DNA of 46,283 nt. Source: Mesotaenium endlicherianum. Lineage: Eukaryota > Streptophyta > Zygnematophyceae > Zygnematales > Mesotaeniaceae. Positions within the stretch are counted from its first letter, which is position 1. Each line of letters opens with the position of its first letter. Below are positions 1-10,196 of the stretch, piece after piece. The stretch is from contig WELA01013799.1 of NCBI GenBank assembly GCA_009602735.1, positions 157,032-203,314 of the forward strand. Reading direction: 5' to 3'. Position numbers and translations under genes: made by a program. Under the pieces are notes generated by a model. The model ran no database searches. It saw nothing but the letters and a program-made list of their open reading frames with translations, and was not told the origin of the DNA.

Positions 1-1549
1 GGGGGGTAACCACGTATACCGTAAGCAAGCAGGCTGGGCTGAGGGCTGGGGGCTGGGGTCTGGAGTCGGGGGCATAATCTGGTGCCGGAGTGCACGCTGT
101 TGCTTGTAGACTTTTAGTTGCTTGTGCCGGGCCACAGCCGACAGCGTGCGCCAGCTGGCTGTTGGCGGCGGCAGTTCGCAGCTGGGGGTGGGGGGGCACA
201 TGCCATGGAGTCGACAGTAGCTCTGTGTCGGCTGAGCTATGTTAGCCGGCTGCTGGCTGGGACAGCGTGCGCTCGCGAGTTGCTAGGTGTCGGGGCTGCC
301 GGCCTCCGGGGTATGGCGGCAGCAGCAGCAGCCTGCGATGCTCTGCAGCTGCCGGCGGACGGGAGTTGGCATGCGCCGGCCGGCTGTGGGTGTCGGCACT
401 CGTCTTCTTCCAAGTTTGGTGTGCAGGTTCAAAATAAATGCTCTAGGGTGTAGGGTTCAGAGGAGACTGCATGCCTGATGCGAATCTCGGGACGAGGGTG
501 CGAATATCAACCCTGCGAGCTAGTGGGTGGGGCCTCGATTTTCTAACACCTGGCACGCGGGCTGCCTAGCCAACTCATGGCGTCTGCGTTGGACGCGCCA
601 TCTGATGGTGCCTGCCCGCTGCATTTGGCTGAAGCAGAGACGAGAGCAAGGGCGAGTGAGCAGCTTTTGCACGCGGCTAAGAGGGAAGGCTACCCTCCTG
701 GGTGCACCTGCAGGCAGCGGCACCACTCGCGCCCGCCTCCTCGTGGCTGACAGGGGTCGCCAGCGAGGAGGACCAGATGTGTGGAAGGTCACAATTTCCC
801 TGCGAGGTAAGAAGCTCACGCCCGTCCTCCCTGCTCTGCACCCCCTCCCTCCTCCTCCCCATTTCCCTCCCCTTCCCTTCCCCTCCCCTTGCCTCTCCTC
901 CCACTTCCCTTGCCTTCCCTCCTCCTCCTCCTCCTCCTCCCCCTCCCCCTCCCCCTCCCTTCTGTTCCCTCCCCTCTCCTCTGCACTGTCAACTACTGCA
1001 TGCATTTGAGTTCTGCCATTAGTCTAGTACTGGTATCGAATGCCTTGGTGTTCCGTGTGGCTGATATGTGTAAGCTGGTCGGGGCCCCGGGGGGGCTTCG
1101 GACATAAGAGCAGGGCCGACGCGCACCGTCGAAAGCTTCCCCCCACCCCCCACCCCACCTCTATTTCCCTGCTCCCTATTCCCTGCCTCTTGCCAGCTGG
1201 CACTCAGCTTCTCTCCTCACAAAGCAATCCCTCGCTACTACGTGGAGAGACGACCCAACACAGGTGGTGCACGTTGCCATGGCTTGCTTTTTGCTTGCTC
1301 TCTTTCCAACTGTGGTCTTAGGGGGCTTCTGCCGTTATCTGCCCGGTCATCGGAACCCGTTCCCACTCTTTTTCCAACTTCATTGTGCTGCTTTGATAAC
1401 GTGCACCTGTGGCTTAGTCAGCGGACGAGTTGTAAGGAGGGAGGGTCAAACTGTGTTGAATGGTAAGTATATGTTATAGATGCAGTAGATTGTTCACACG
1501 ATTTCACATCTACGAGTGAGGGAGAGGCGGAAGCTGCTTTTGTTGCACA
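1..1549 (-). other. Probable intron 1 of the kinesin-4-like gene, continuing off the left edge
   Basis: This stretch lies directly 3' of a canonical donor that ends the kinesin exon at 1551, so on the minus strand it should be intron. I looked for the next expected kinesin-4 motor segment (a G-S/T-H-x-F-x-F-D-x-V-Y-G type motif) and did not find it, so the next exon is probably left of the window. The sequence is GC-rich and has many short open frames on both strands, but none resembles a known protein. Confidence 0.45.
838..985 (+). repeat. Polypyrimidine CT-rich simple repeat
   Basis: About 150 bases are almost purely C and T on the plus strand, with runs of CCCTT, CCT and CCCCCT units. 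On the minus strand, the direction of the flanking kinesin gene, it is a polypurine GGA/GAG tract. It produces spurious proline/serine-rich and glutamate-rich open frames. It is best read as a simple-sequence expansion inside an intron. Confidence 0.8.
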
Positions 1550-1550
1550 C

Positions 1551-1949
1551 CTGGGGCTCATTTGCAGCGGCCACCACACACTCCTTGCAGCCAGCGTTAG
1601 ATTCCAGTGGCAAGAGGGGCCTGATGTTCACTGCAACTTTCACCGACTGTCCTGGAGCACCCGATGGCCGTGGAGGGGTGCCACTTGGAGACGCGGGAGG
1701 CCACGAGCCACGGAGGGGCGACGTGTCGCCGTCTGATGCAGCATGGTCACCCGAAGCAGAGAACAAGTTGCCACCTGTCAAGTCTGAGAGAGCCGGTAAA
1801 GCCGTTACAGGATCTGATGCGAGGACACCAGGAGGGGTCAGGAATATGTCAGGATCAATTGGCTTCGCGCTGGGGACAGGTGACGCCTCTGGGCCTGCTG
1901 GGGAGGGAGAACCTGCCCGAACAGGTGGCGACATCTTCATAGCCTGCAT
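1551..1949 (-). CDS. Kinesin-4 (FRA1-like) motor protein, N-terminal exon, partial
   Basis: The exon encodes 133 residues. The first ~100 are a serine/proline-rich leader; then comes the start of a kinesin motor domain, with SVKVAVNIRPLLP followed by GCKECVVAA and NEPQ. This matches the beta-1 strand region of plant kinesin-4 proteins such as FRA1 (known pattern VKVAVNIRPL, GCxxC, PQV). Plus-end-directed microtubule motors of this class act in wall-matrix vesicle delivery and cell expansion. The exon ends at 1551 with CAG followed by GTGTGC, a canonical donor at the position where the family continues with V-x-I-G. The ATG at 1949 opens the frame. The P-loop, switch motifs and stalk are not in the window. 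The long disordered leader is unusual; another kinesin class is less likely because of the GCKEC pattern. Confidence 0.8.
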
Positions 1950-3942
1950 GTCCTCACGGAGGGTTCGACCCTTGAAATCGTCCCTGTTCCCGATCGAGGA
2001 ACATCAAGTTCCCAATGCCTTGAACTTTGGGCTCTCATACCATCATTTCTCAGGTCTCTCTGCACGATCTTTGACCACCCCAAGCACCGCATAAGCCCAC
2101 CATACCGCCCCTTCTATGGCACCACTGGAGGAGCAAGATAGCGAAACATACAATTTCAGTAAGAAGTGAAGCTACTTTGGACGCGCACTGTAACAATCAC
2201 GAGCTCCTTCTAGCTTTTCGACATGGTAATGAAACAAAAGCAATTTGGGTACGCTTCTCGATTCGTTTCGGTTAACAGCTGGGTGACTCGTGGGTAAAGC
2301 TAGAGAGAAAGTTTTCATGCAGAGCTCGATCACGGGCAGTAGTCACGGCTGGTCACGGCAGTTGAGAGCTGGAATGGCCTGAACGATTTCGTACAGTACC
2401 GTACATGTAGCACCGTAATATTTGATCGTACAATTGTCTTCGGGAGGGGAGGCCGTAAGGACTAGAGGAAAGACCTTATCGAGTCAACTCAAACCCACTC
2501 GAGCTCGAACTGCCCCTCCTGCGGAAGTCCCATCCTCAGCCCCAGCGCTGTCCCATCTCGTCCCGGCCACCCATTTGGTAAATTCTTGTAAGCACTTCAG
2601 ATCTCATGCAGCCTGGGGGTTGGTCGGTCGGCCTTAACAACCATCCTAGATGATCCGAAATGATCCATACGCACAAAACAACCACACACACATCTTGAAG
2701 AGCTGAGAGTGACTCAGAAAGTCGCGTTCAGAATCAAACAACGCATTTTTCATGGCTGAAGTGGTTGTCTGGGATGGGCTTGGATGTGTGATCTGTTCGT
2801 ACTATAGGATTTCTCGCATTCTGCGTTGGTAATTTAAAAGATCTGCCCCTTCTGCTTATACCGAGGGTCAAGATTTTAGTGAACATCAGTTGCTTCCAAA
2901 CCGTTTGTTGTATTGCGGGCACTGTCTGACAACATGGAGCAGTTTGATTAAAACAGCGCAGTATCCTTACCATCTTGAGCAACTATGTTGCCATGTACGT
3001 ACTGCTACTCCACATGGCAGAGTCCAAGTTTGAACCTAAGTCGTCCCCACACGATAGATAAATGGCTGGTACTGCCAATGTATATAACCAATTTGCATGA
3101 CCAATATTTTGAGATGACTTCACGTCCAAGTTTGGTCATGATATTCACCACATGAACGAAGATTAATGCAAAGAAAATGATCATCTTAGATCAAGCTCAA
3201 GAATACAGAGGCGTCACTACTTTTTCACTCTGTAGTACTGAGCCAACACAAACCAAGGCGGGCTTATTAGTATAAATTATTATGTGCCCTATATCTCCAT
3301 ATTAGAGTCCTGCAAAATATTCCTCGCATACGCTGAGCACTCACTCGGCCTTTTATTATATCAGCTTATGTGCCTAGAAAAGGAGAGCCACCAAATGAGC
3401 AGCATATTCCATGGCGCACCAGTGCGGAGGTTTGGCATCTATGCACAAAAATACATGCATGTGCCCCTCTATATATATATATGCCGGTACGGGAGTCCAC
3501 CTCCACCTATGTGTATCTAGTTATACTCATCACGCGTATGTGTCAGTGCGTATATGTTATACACGTATATACATTTGCACACGTTTGCTATAGTCTCTAT
3601 ATACGAAGGGGCTCATAAAATATGCATAAATATGGCACGCTCTCCCACCACCCTAGGGCTGAAGTGGGGCCACCAGTCGGTGCCCCCCCCTCAACTGTCC
3701 CCCTCACTCGCCCTTTCCTCGACCCTTGACAGCCTCCTGGCCGCCCCACTTCTGACCCTCAGGGTAGGCAGTGAGAGCTCAGTCGGGGAGCTCCGACGTC
3801 TTCCGAAGCTCGGAGGTATGGACCGAGGCTGGCTCGCAGGAGGAAGCCTTCGCCGCAGCTGCAGCACGGGCGTGTGACCGCATCCCAGCGCCGCTCCCGC
3901 TGTACGTAGTCCAAGTTTACATCCCACCCTAAGTGCGTGTGG
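1950..3942. other. Intergenic region, no gene seen
   Basis: This is the stretch between the start of the kinesin-like gene and the stop of the pyrophosphatase-like gene. Open frames are short and resemble nothing I know. The part nearest 1950 should hold the kinesin promoter and 5' UTR. Near 3470-3484 there is a short alternating TA tract in a TA/TG-rich patch. I saw no clear terminator, tRNA or other RNA gene. Confidence 0.5.
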
Positions 3943-6900
3943 TCATACTCTTTGCAGTCTGGCCGCGTGCAGAGGGCAAGGCACAGGCACAGCGATGGGC
4001 ACAAAATCGTCCGCACTTTGATCCTTGCTTGCAAATGCGCCATGCAACGGGGCGGGCTTGCGTGAATACTCCACGTGTGCGCGGGAGCCCGACATTTGGC
4101 GGGTCAGCTGGTGCAGTTTCTCCATGGAGCTGCCGGAGCCCGACACCTGTCGGCTTAGCTGCTGCTGTTTCTCGCCAGAGCTGCGAGCACCCGCAGCAGA
4201 GACAAAGTGACTTGCCGTCTCCGGGCCGCCCGGGTGCCAAGCATGTCTGCTCGTGCTCGCAATAGCTGCGCCTTGCAATGGGGCGCTGCCAGGTGGCCAC
4301 TCCATCACAGGCTTCGACGCGAGTGCCAGGGCCAGACGCTCCGGCACCTTCGCCCGCCACTTGTTCTCTGCCTGCGTCTGCACCTGCACCTGCACCTGCG
4401 CCTTCGCCTGCGCGTGTGCGTGCATGACGGCATGTGCCGCGGAGCCGTTCCCCACCCCTTCCAGCCAAGGCTTGCACTGCTGGTCTCTGGTCTCTTGCTC
4501 GGCAACAGCGGCAGCATCATTTAGAGCAGCAGGACTAGCAGCAGCCACAGTACCGGTAGCAGCAGCAGCAGCAGCAGGAGGAGGAGGAGGAGGAGGGTAA
4601 AGGTTTGCTGCTGCCGCTACTGCTGCTGCCTGCCGGCCCCCTGACGACGTGTGGGTCAGCTTCACCCCGGGGCCAGATTGCGACCTCCCCCGCTCCTCCT
4701 CTAGCACCAAGTCGTCTGTGCGCCTCACGGGCAGCTGCGGCCACCTGTGCCGCCCCTTGTCGAGCCACGTGGTGCCCTCTCGGACTGTCGCCTTTGCAAG
4801 CGCGTCCGCCACGTGAGCGGAGCTGCGCGGCGGCGCGGCCCCCGGCAAGGGCGTCTGGCAGCCATCACTGCTGCTGCTGCTGCCGTTGTCAGAGGAGGAG
4901 AAGGAGATGATGACCACGCTGTCTCTGAACGTCACCCTCCTACCGGCCCTCGCCCCCGTGCCAGCAGAAGGGGCGCGCATGCGCATGATGCTCGCCACCC
5001 CTGGCTTTGGCTTGGCGTTGGGCTCTGGCGCAACGCCACCTGGCAAAGGAGCGGCTTCTGTTGCTCTGCGAGTTGCTCCATTCTCCGACAGAGGCTGAGG
5101 CAGATGCAACGCCACCTGAGCCTCAACCTGAGCCTGAGCGAGAGTCGGAGTCGGAGCCTGAGCCTGAGCCGGAGCCTGAGCGGGAGCCACCTGTCGGACC
5201 GCACTCTCCTTGCTGCTCAGAGGAGCTTGGGGCAACATAGGCATGCATGCAGCACCCGATGTCAGTGTGCCCTCCTGTTGTAGAGTCCCCTGCTGCAAAC
5301 GCTGACCCTCGCCGCCGCTCCCCGCCCCGTCTCTGCCCAACGAGCCTCCGTCTCCCGGCCTCCTTGCAGCAAGCTCCATTGTGACACCTGGGACAACCCC
5401 CGGAGGACCCTCCTCTGGTTGCGCGTCTGTCGCGGTGACTTTGTCTGGCGAGGCGGGCGTGAGGATGGGAGGGGACTCCTGCGCATCTCGGGAGTCCAAC
5501 CAGTGAGAGAGGCTGTGTGTGTGCGCTCCCCCCCACGCCGTCATGTCTGCCCCCGTCGCCTCCCCCGCCTCCCTCGGCTCTGCCCCTGCCACCGCCGTCC
5601 CCGGCCCCGGCCTCGGCTCTGGCCCTATGCCCCTAGCCATATCTGCTGATGTGGGCGATCCTCCACCAAGGCTGTTGACGACCCCTAGAAGCTCCTGGAG
5701 TACGTTGTTGCCACCTGGCGCTTCTCCGGCCGCGATGACCTTCCCTGCTGACCCTGCCCCTGCTCCTCGCTGAGCTGGCAACCCTTGGGGAGACCTTGCC
5801 TTGCTTTCCTCCACCTCACCCCCTCTGTGGCTGCCTCTTGCTGTCACGCTCTCCCCTGACTGCTGCTCTCCTGCCTGGCCACAGCCTTCCATCTGCCCGG
5901 GGTTGTCCCGTGCCACTCCCGAGGGGGTGGCCGCTGCCACCTGGCCCAACTCCATCGCCGCCTCGGTGCCAGTGCGGCCACGATCTCTGCAGCTGCTGGA
6001 TCGTGCCAGCCCCCCGGCTGCTCCAGCAGCAGAAGAAGAAGGAGAGGAAGCGACTTCTGGAGCCCACGAGCTCTCAAAGATCCTCAAGCGACGGCCATGG
6101 CCGCCGGCACCGCCGCTGCCGGCATCGCCCGCCACCCCTGTGCCGGAGAGCTCCCTCCTGCCAGACTGCCACGCGTGATTTGCGGGGCCCCCGTAGAAGC
6201 TGGCCTGCTCGTCAGCCGAGAGCGTGGCCAACCCTGCCCCCCGCCTGGCTCTTGAGAGACCCCTCCACCTCATGTGCTTCCTGGACTCGAGCCACAGGCT
6301 GGCAATGTCAGCAGTCAGCGCGCGCTGGAGCCTTGGGGGCTGCGGCTGCGGCTGCGGCTGCGGCTGTGCCTCGCTTCCTTGTGCTTCCCCAGTTGCAACC
6401 CCCCGAGCGCGGTTTCCGCTGCCGGCAGTGCTCAAGGAGAAGGCTTCTTCCTGCGCCGGGCGCCGGTCTTGGCCGTTGGAATAGTCTGAGAGCTGGGGCC
6501 CAGAGGAGTACCCCGACGCAATTGACTGAGCGAGAGGAAGCACGGTGGATGCCGGTGCGGGCACCGGCGTCAGCGGCGCCCGCACCGACGTCGGCGCCTG
6601 CAGCGATCTCCCCGCCGCCTGCGCCCTGTCCCCCTCCTCCCATGCTCGAGAGTAGGGCCCGCGCAACTTTGCCCGCCTGAGGCTGGTGTCCTTCTCCCGC
6701 GCTCCTCCGGCGCCGTTGTCTCCGTCGCTGTTGTCGTCGGAAGAGGGAGAGAAGAGGAACTCGCCGGCACACCGCACTTGCCGCATGAGCAATGCGGGGG
6801 CAGCTTTGAAAGAGATCCCCCCCCGCCTGCTCGAGCTCGGCCTGGGGCTCTTCACCTTTGCCTGCACAAATCTGAGTAGCTTGTGGGCGGCGGTAGCCGC

Positions 6901-8471
6901 GGCAGGCGCAGCTTCCTCGCCTGGCGTCGTCGCCTTCTCCCTCTTGCGCCCCCTTCCAGAAAGCGGTGGCTGCTGCTGTTCCTGCTCCTGTGCTGCCGCT
7001 TCCTCTGCGTGTGCAGATTGAAGGGGTCGCAGATCCACGCTGGCATGCAGAGGAGCGCAGGGAACGTTGTTCCATTGAGGCGTCGCAAGGTGGCCAAAGA
7101 AGGAATTCCAGCTGGCGTGGGCATCGCCAATTATGGTGTCGACAAAGCCCAAGTCCGTTGCCTCCTCAATCACCACCCCCTCCAGAGGCCCCTTCTCGCC
7201 TGCGCCCGCTGCACCCCGACGAAGGCACGAACATGATAAAGAAAATGTGATATTCGATTCAAGCAAGCCAAGAGAGGGAGAGTTTGCCGCTCTACGGTGG
7301 CAGAGATAGAGTCTGGATGCAGGAATTATAGTACCTTTTAAGTACGTGCAAGAGGTATGTATGCAAAATTGTTTTTAGTTCTGAAGTGTCGATATGCATC
7401 AGTTTGATCAATCTACCATATCTCTGAGGTGTTTTTGAAGCAGAAAGTTGCAAAGTGCACGTTAGGAAATGCCAAAATATGAAGTTTAGTTCTAACGAGG
7501 GTACCAAAGTCGATATACGTTGTTATCATATGGCCCTGTTAGAACATAGATTCATGTGCGCCATGATTAAAATATTTCTTACACTTTGTAAAACATGGAT
7601 AGAGCGCTGCTTGCTGGCAAACTCTGAACACATAGGCAGAAAGATTAGCCAATTCATCAGCCCAAAATTGCGTACTTCAGGGGCAGGGGGAGGGGGAGGG
7701 GGAGGGGGCACCTGAAGTGTTGCAAGGCGGTCGCTAAGGTCTGTCTCTCTCGCACGAATCTCCTGCTGCAGTTCGTTCAGCTGCGTCAGCTGCAGTTTCC
7801 CCTCCCACGTACAGGGCACCCCCTGAAGTCACAGTGCCCGATTTCTGGACNAGGAATAGCGTACCTGAGTCAAATGTGGTCGCTTCACTGAGCCGCTCTT
7901 TGATGGCTCCGATTGTTCCAGGCATCTGCTTTTCCAAGGATGCTGAGTTGTAAACACGTCCAGCCTTGGCATCATCAGCATTGATGACCACGAGCGTCCA
8001 TGGCAACATCTGCAAGGAGCTCACAACCTTGAAGGCCGTCAAGACCTTCACTTCGTAGACCTCCCCCGTCTGCACACCAAGTGCACTCACGTCTATGACC
8101 CCCAAGGGCTTTCCACTGTCCGGAATAGCTTCATTGTCGTTAATACTGATGGGTAAGTCGGCCCATGTCTGCGGAAGCATTCCCGTGTTCCATGCTGAGA
8201 AGTGAGCAGGTTGTGCCTTCTCGTTTCCCCTCCCACTTGATCCCAGAAGTTGGCTACCCTCGTCTGCCACATTGTTTATGGATTGATTGTTCTTAGGATG
8301 CTTGGAAATGCAGTTTAGATAATCTCGGGGTCCAATCAAACTCGTGGAATGCCAAGAAAATAGACTACTGCCGCGCTCGTCTTCTAAAAGACTATGTTGT
8401 CGCAGTGAGCCTTCAGTCTCACAATAATGTAAGAGACCGAGGTGAGACTTGTCAGGCATCACCTGAGACAT
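3943..8471 (-). CDS. Inorganic-pyrophosphatase-like pseudoenzyme with a giant low-complexity tail (two exons)
   Basis: Exons are 8471-7865 and 7208-3943, giving 1,290 residues if the ATG at 8471 is the start. Exon 1 follows the eukaryotic soluble pyrophosphatase fold: FSWHSTSL aligns with the family's PWHDIPL, NTGMLPQTW with NYGALPQTW, GEVYEVKVL, LVVINADDAKA with the IxxDDPxA strand, and MPGTIGAIKERL with PGxLxAIxxWF. The DNDPxDV loop and the DEGxxDWK segment are replaced (SGKPLGVIDV; SSLQMLPWT), so pyrophosphate hydrolysis is not expected. Exon 2 opens with a helix, VDTIIGDAHASWNSFF, like the family's C-terminal AxDIIxxTHxHWxxL, followed by about 1,050 residues rich in A, G, S, P, Q and R without recognised domains. 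Donor CAG/GTACGC at 7865 and acceptor GTGCAG at 7209 are in matching phase; a second acceptor giving an exon start at 7199 fits as well. The role is unknown: pseudoenzyme or decaying gene. Confidence 0.6.
4558..4600 (-). repeat. Triplet repeats coding homopolymers in the low-complexity tail
   Basis: AGC and AGG triplet runs on the plus strand read as proline and alanine homopolymers in the minus-strand protein. Similar in-frame microsatellites occur near 5120-5190 (GAGCCT-type units giving an A-Q alternation) and near 6340-6366 (CTGCGG-type units giving a P-Q alternation). Multiples of three keep the tail open, which fits repeat growth under a coding constraint. Confidence 0.7.
7209..7864 (-). 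other. Intron of the pyrophosphatase-like gene
   Basis: The intron runs from donor GTACGC at 7864 to acceptor GTGCAG at 7209. It carries a single undetermined base at 7851, a G-rich repeat at 7685-7708 and a short heptad-like open frame at about 7722-7815 (minus). Joining that open frame to exon 1 through its visible acceptor gives the wrong phase and a stop, so I do not count it as an exon. Confidence 0.5.
7685..7708 (+). repeat. (AGGGGG)n G-rich repeat, potential G-quadruplex
   Basis: Four consecutive runs of five G residues are separated by single A residues on the plus strand. This meets the usual sequence definition of a G-quadruplex motif. It lies in the intron of a minus-strand gene, so the transcript carries the C-rich strand. 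Confidence 0.75.
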
Positions 8472-9049
8472 AGATAGCTGCTAAGTTGCGTACTTAGAAT
8501 AGCTCTGATGCTTCGGGTGTCTACTGAGGGCAACTATATTATGGATTGACATTGCCATGCATAGCGCTCAACAGATCAACGAAGCAACTTTCAGTATGTT
8601 CTCATCCTCTTTCTTGACTTTCATTCTGAGCAGTTCTGCCTTGCCTTGACTGTAGCTTGACCAGAACGTTTACAGGAGAACTGTATTGTCACCGATGGTC
8701 TATCTTTTTATTGTCTCTACTGGTCTCTACAAGTGTCTACTTTGGTCTGCTTGTGTTCACCAGCGCTCACTCATGAGATTGAGCGGGACTTTCGACCGGC
8801 CCCTCAGGCGACTGTAGTATGCTTTATTGCGAAGTTTGGCGTTTGCAATCATTCCCAGTCAACGTAAAAAAATATATAGCACCGATTGGCACCGATGTAG
8901 CACGGTGCATTCACCTTGCTTTGCCTTACTCTGCCATGCTTGTTTTAGTTCTTTAAGTCGTTCGCACGCTCGGTTGGCGGATTGGGAGATTACCATTTGC
9001 GACAGATACTAACGAGTTTATGCTGGGAGAATCAGGGTTCAGACCAGGC

Positions 9050-9310
9050 CCCAGGATTCGAGATAAATTCTATGTTATTTGCTTTTTTGGATGTTTTAAA
9101 ATCATGAAAAATCTCAGATTATGTCGAAAGAAATCCTGGTCACTGGGAGCGGATATCGCGTAAAATCCCAAAATTTCCTATTTTCCTTTAAAAGTTGGCG
9201 TGGGATGTCATTACGCCAATTAAAAAATCGTACCAAACCTTGTCGGATGTTCTCGAAACCCTGACCGTCGCCCAGAGCAGGCCAGAGGATGTTTCCAATT
9301 TTACCCGAAA
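9050..9310 (+). repeat. Dispersed repeat R1, copy 1
   Basis: This stretch shares scattered but collinear blocks with 36735-36985 in the same orientation: GATTCGAGATAAATTC, then GATGTT, GGATGTCAT, CGAATGTT/GGATGTT, GAAACCCT and CAGAGGAT. Order and spacing are kept while many bases differ, so these are two old copies of one interspersed family. Further decayed CAGACTC-type simple repeats follow at 9340-9420. Confidence 0.6.
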
Positions 9311-9724
9311 TCCGCGACTTTTGTCGAATCCTGGGGCCTGGTTCAGACTCCAGACTCCAAACTCCACTCCGGAGTCCGAACCGCTCCACTCCAGACTCAA
9401 ACCTACTGGATTTAGGACTCAGGAGGATGCAGTCTTTCCCAGTCCATACTAGTCAAATTGGTAACTTGAACTCCTGATGCTCGATGCTGGGGGTCCTTAA
9501 CTTCCATCCGCTTTCGCGAATGAAGTAAATCAATAATAAAATCGGTGCTTATCGGTAGCGAACTAGAAGGATTTTGAATCGTTCAACGGTCAATCTTCTC
9601 TCACTAGCGGCCCGAATGATTGCTTACGACAAAGCTACAACAAAATAATAAGAACGCGTCCAGTATGATATCGCAAATCCTGATACTTGCAAGATGGCGT
9701 CTAATGTCCATTGTCTTTGCGCAG

Positions 9725-9905
9725 TGCGCACTGCCAACCCGTGCTCCTTCAAATGTCTTGAATTGTAGGTCATTTTTCCCAACAAAGTCACTTCGAATTC
9801 TTGGGCCCTTTCGGCCTAGGGGATTTCTAAAGAATCTTGATGTTGGGCACTTCTCGCCAAGCCAAACCACCCTAGATTCTATAATTTTTGGACAGCGTAC
9901 GGTGC
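9725..9905 (-). repeat. Dispersed repeat R2, copy 1, with a conserved peptide
   Basis: Read on the minus strand, this matches 35895-36050 on the plus strand: both contain TTTGGCTTGG, TCGAAGTGACTTT and GGAGCACGGGTTGGCA in the same order. The similarity extends to the translated frame (WLG, TSR, RSDF, GARVG at matching spacing). It may be a fragment of a coding mobile element. The family is not recognised. Confidence 0.55.
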
Positions 9906-10196
9906 ATTTTTGTGCTGACCAAGATCCACGTCTTTCATGCCTAACCACCTGAGCTCCCGGAAGGACTCACCGTCGCTTAAGAATCATGTGAAATGTAACC
10001 AAATCCTGTTCTATTTCCCCACCACGCGCTTCTATTGTACCCGGGGACTGAGTCATACGACCTTCTCGTACCCCCTACGTTTTTTTAGTTTTCCCCACCA
10101 TAAATGGAACGAGCATTCTTCCACTAGCTCTTATAGCTCGATGTTTAGCTGACCCTGACGCCATGCTGTAGCTTCTTCCAGCGCTTAAAAGTAGTC

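Larger units (their letters stand above)
8472..10196. other. Intergenic region with dispersed repeat fragments
   Basis: No gene is recognised between the divergently placed pyrophosphatase-like gene (minus) and ARID-like gene (plus). Promoters of both should lie here, but no single convincing core promoter stands out. Two fragments, 9050-9310 and 9725-9905, have diverged relatives near 36-37 kb and are listed separately. Confidence 0.5.

Noticed and set aside
1516..2094. 192-codon plus-strand open frame opposite the kinesin exon
   Set aside because: Shadow of the kinesin exon; the minus frame has a recognisable motor-domain start and a donor site.
5796..6680. 294-codon plus-strand open frame
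   Set aside because: It lies opposite the low-complexity tail exon; the GC-rich codon-repeat composition keeps the other strand open. No domain or splice support.
7734..7850. Continuation of the pyrophosphatase-like frame past 7865
   Set aside because: It crosses the N at 7851 and a canonical donor, loses all similarity and ends in a stop; read as intron.
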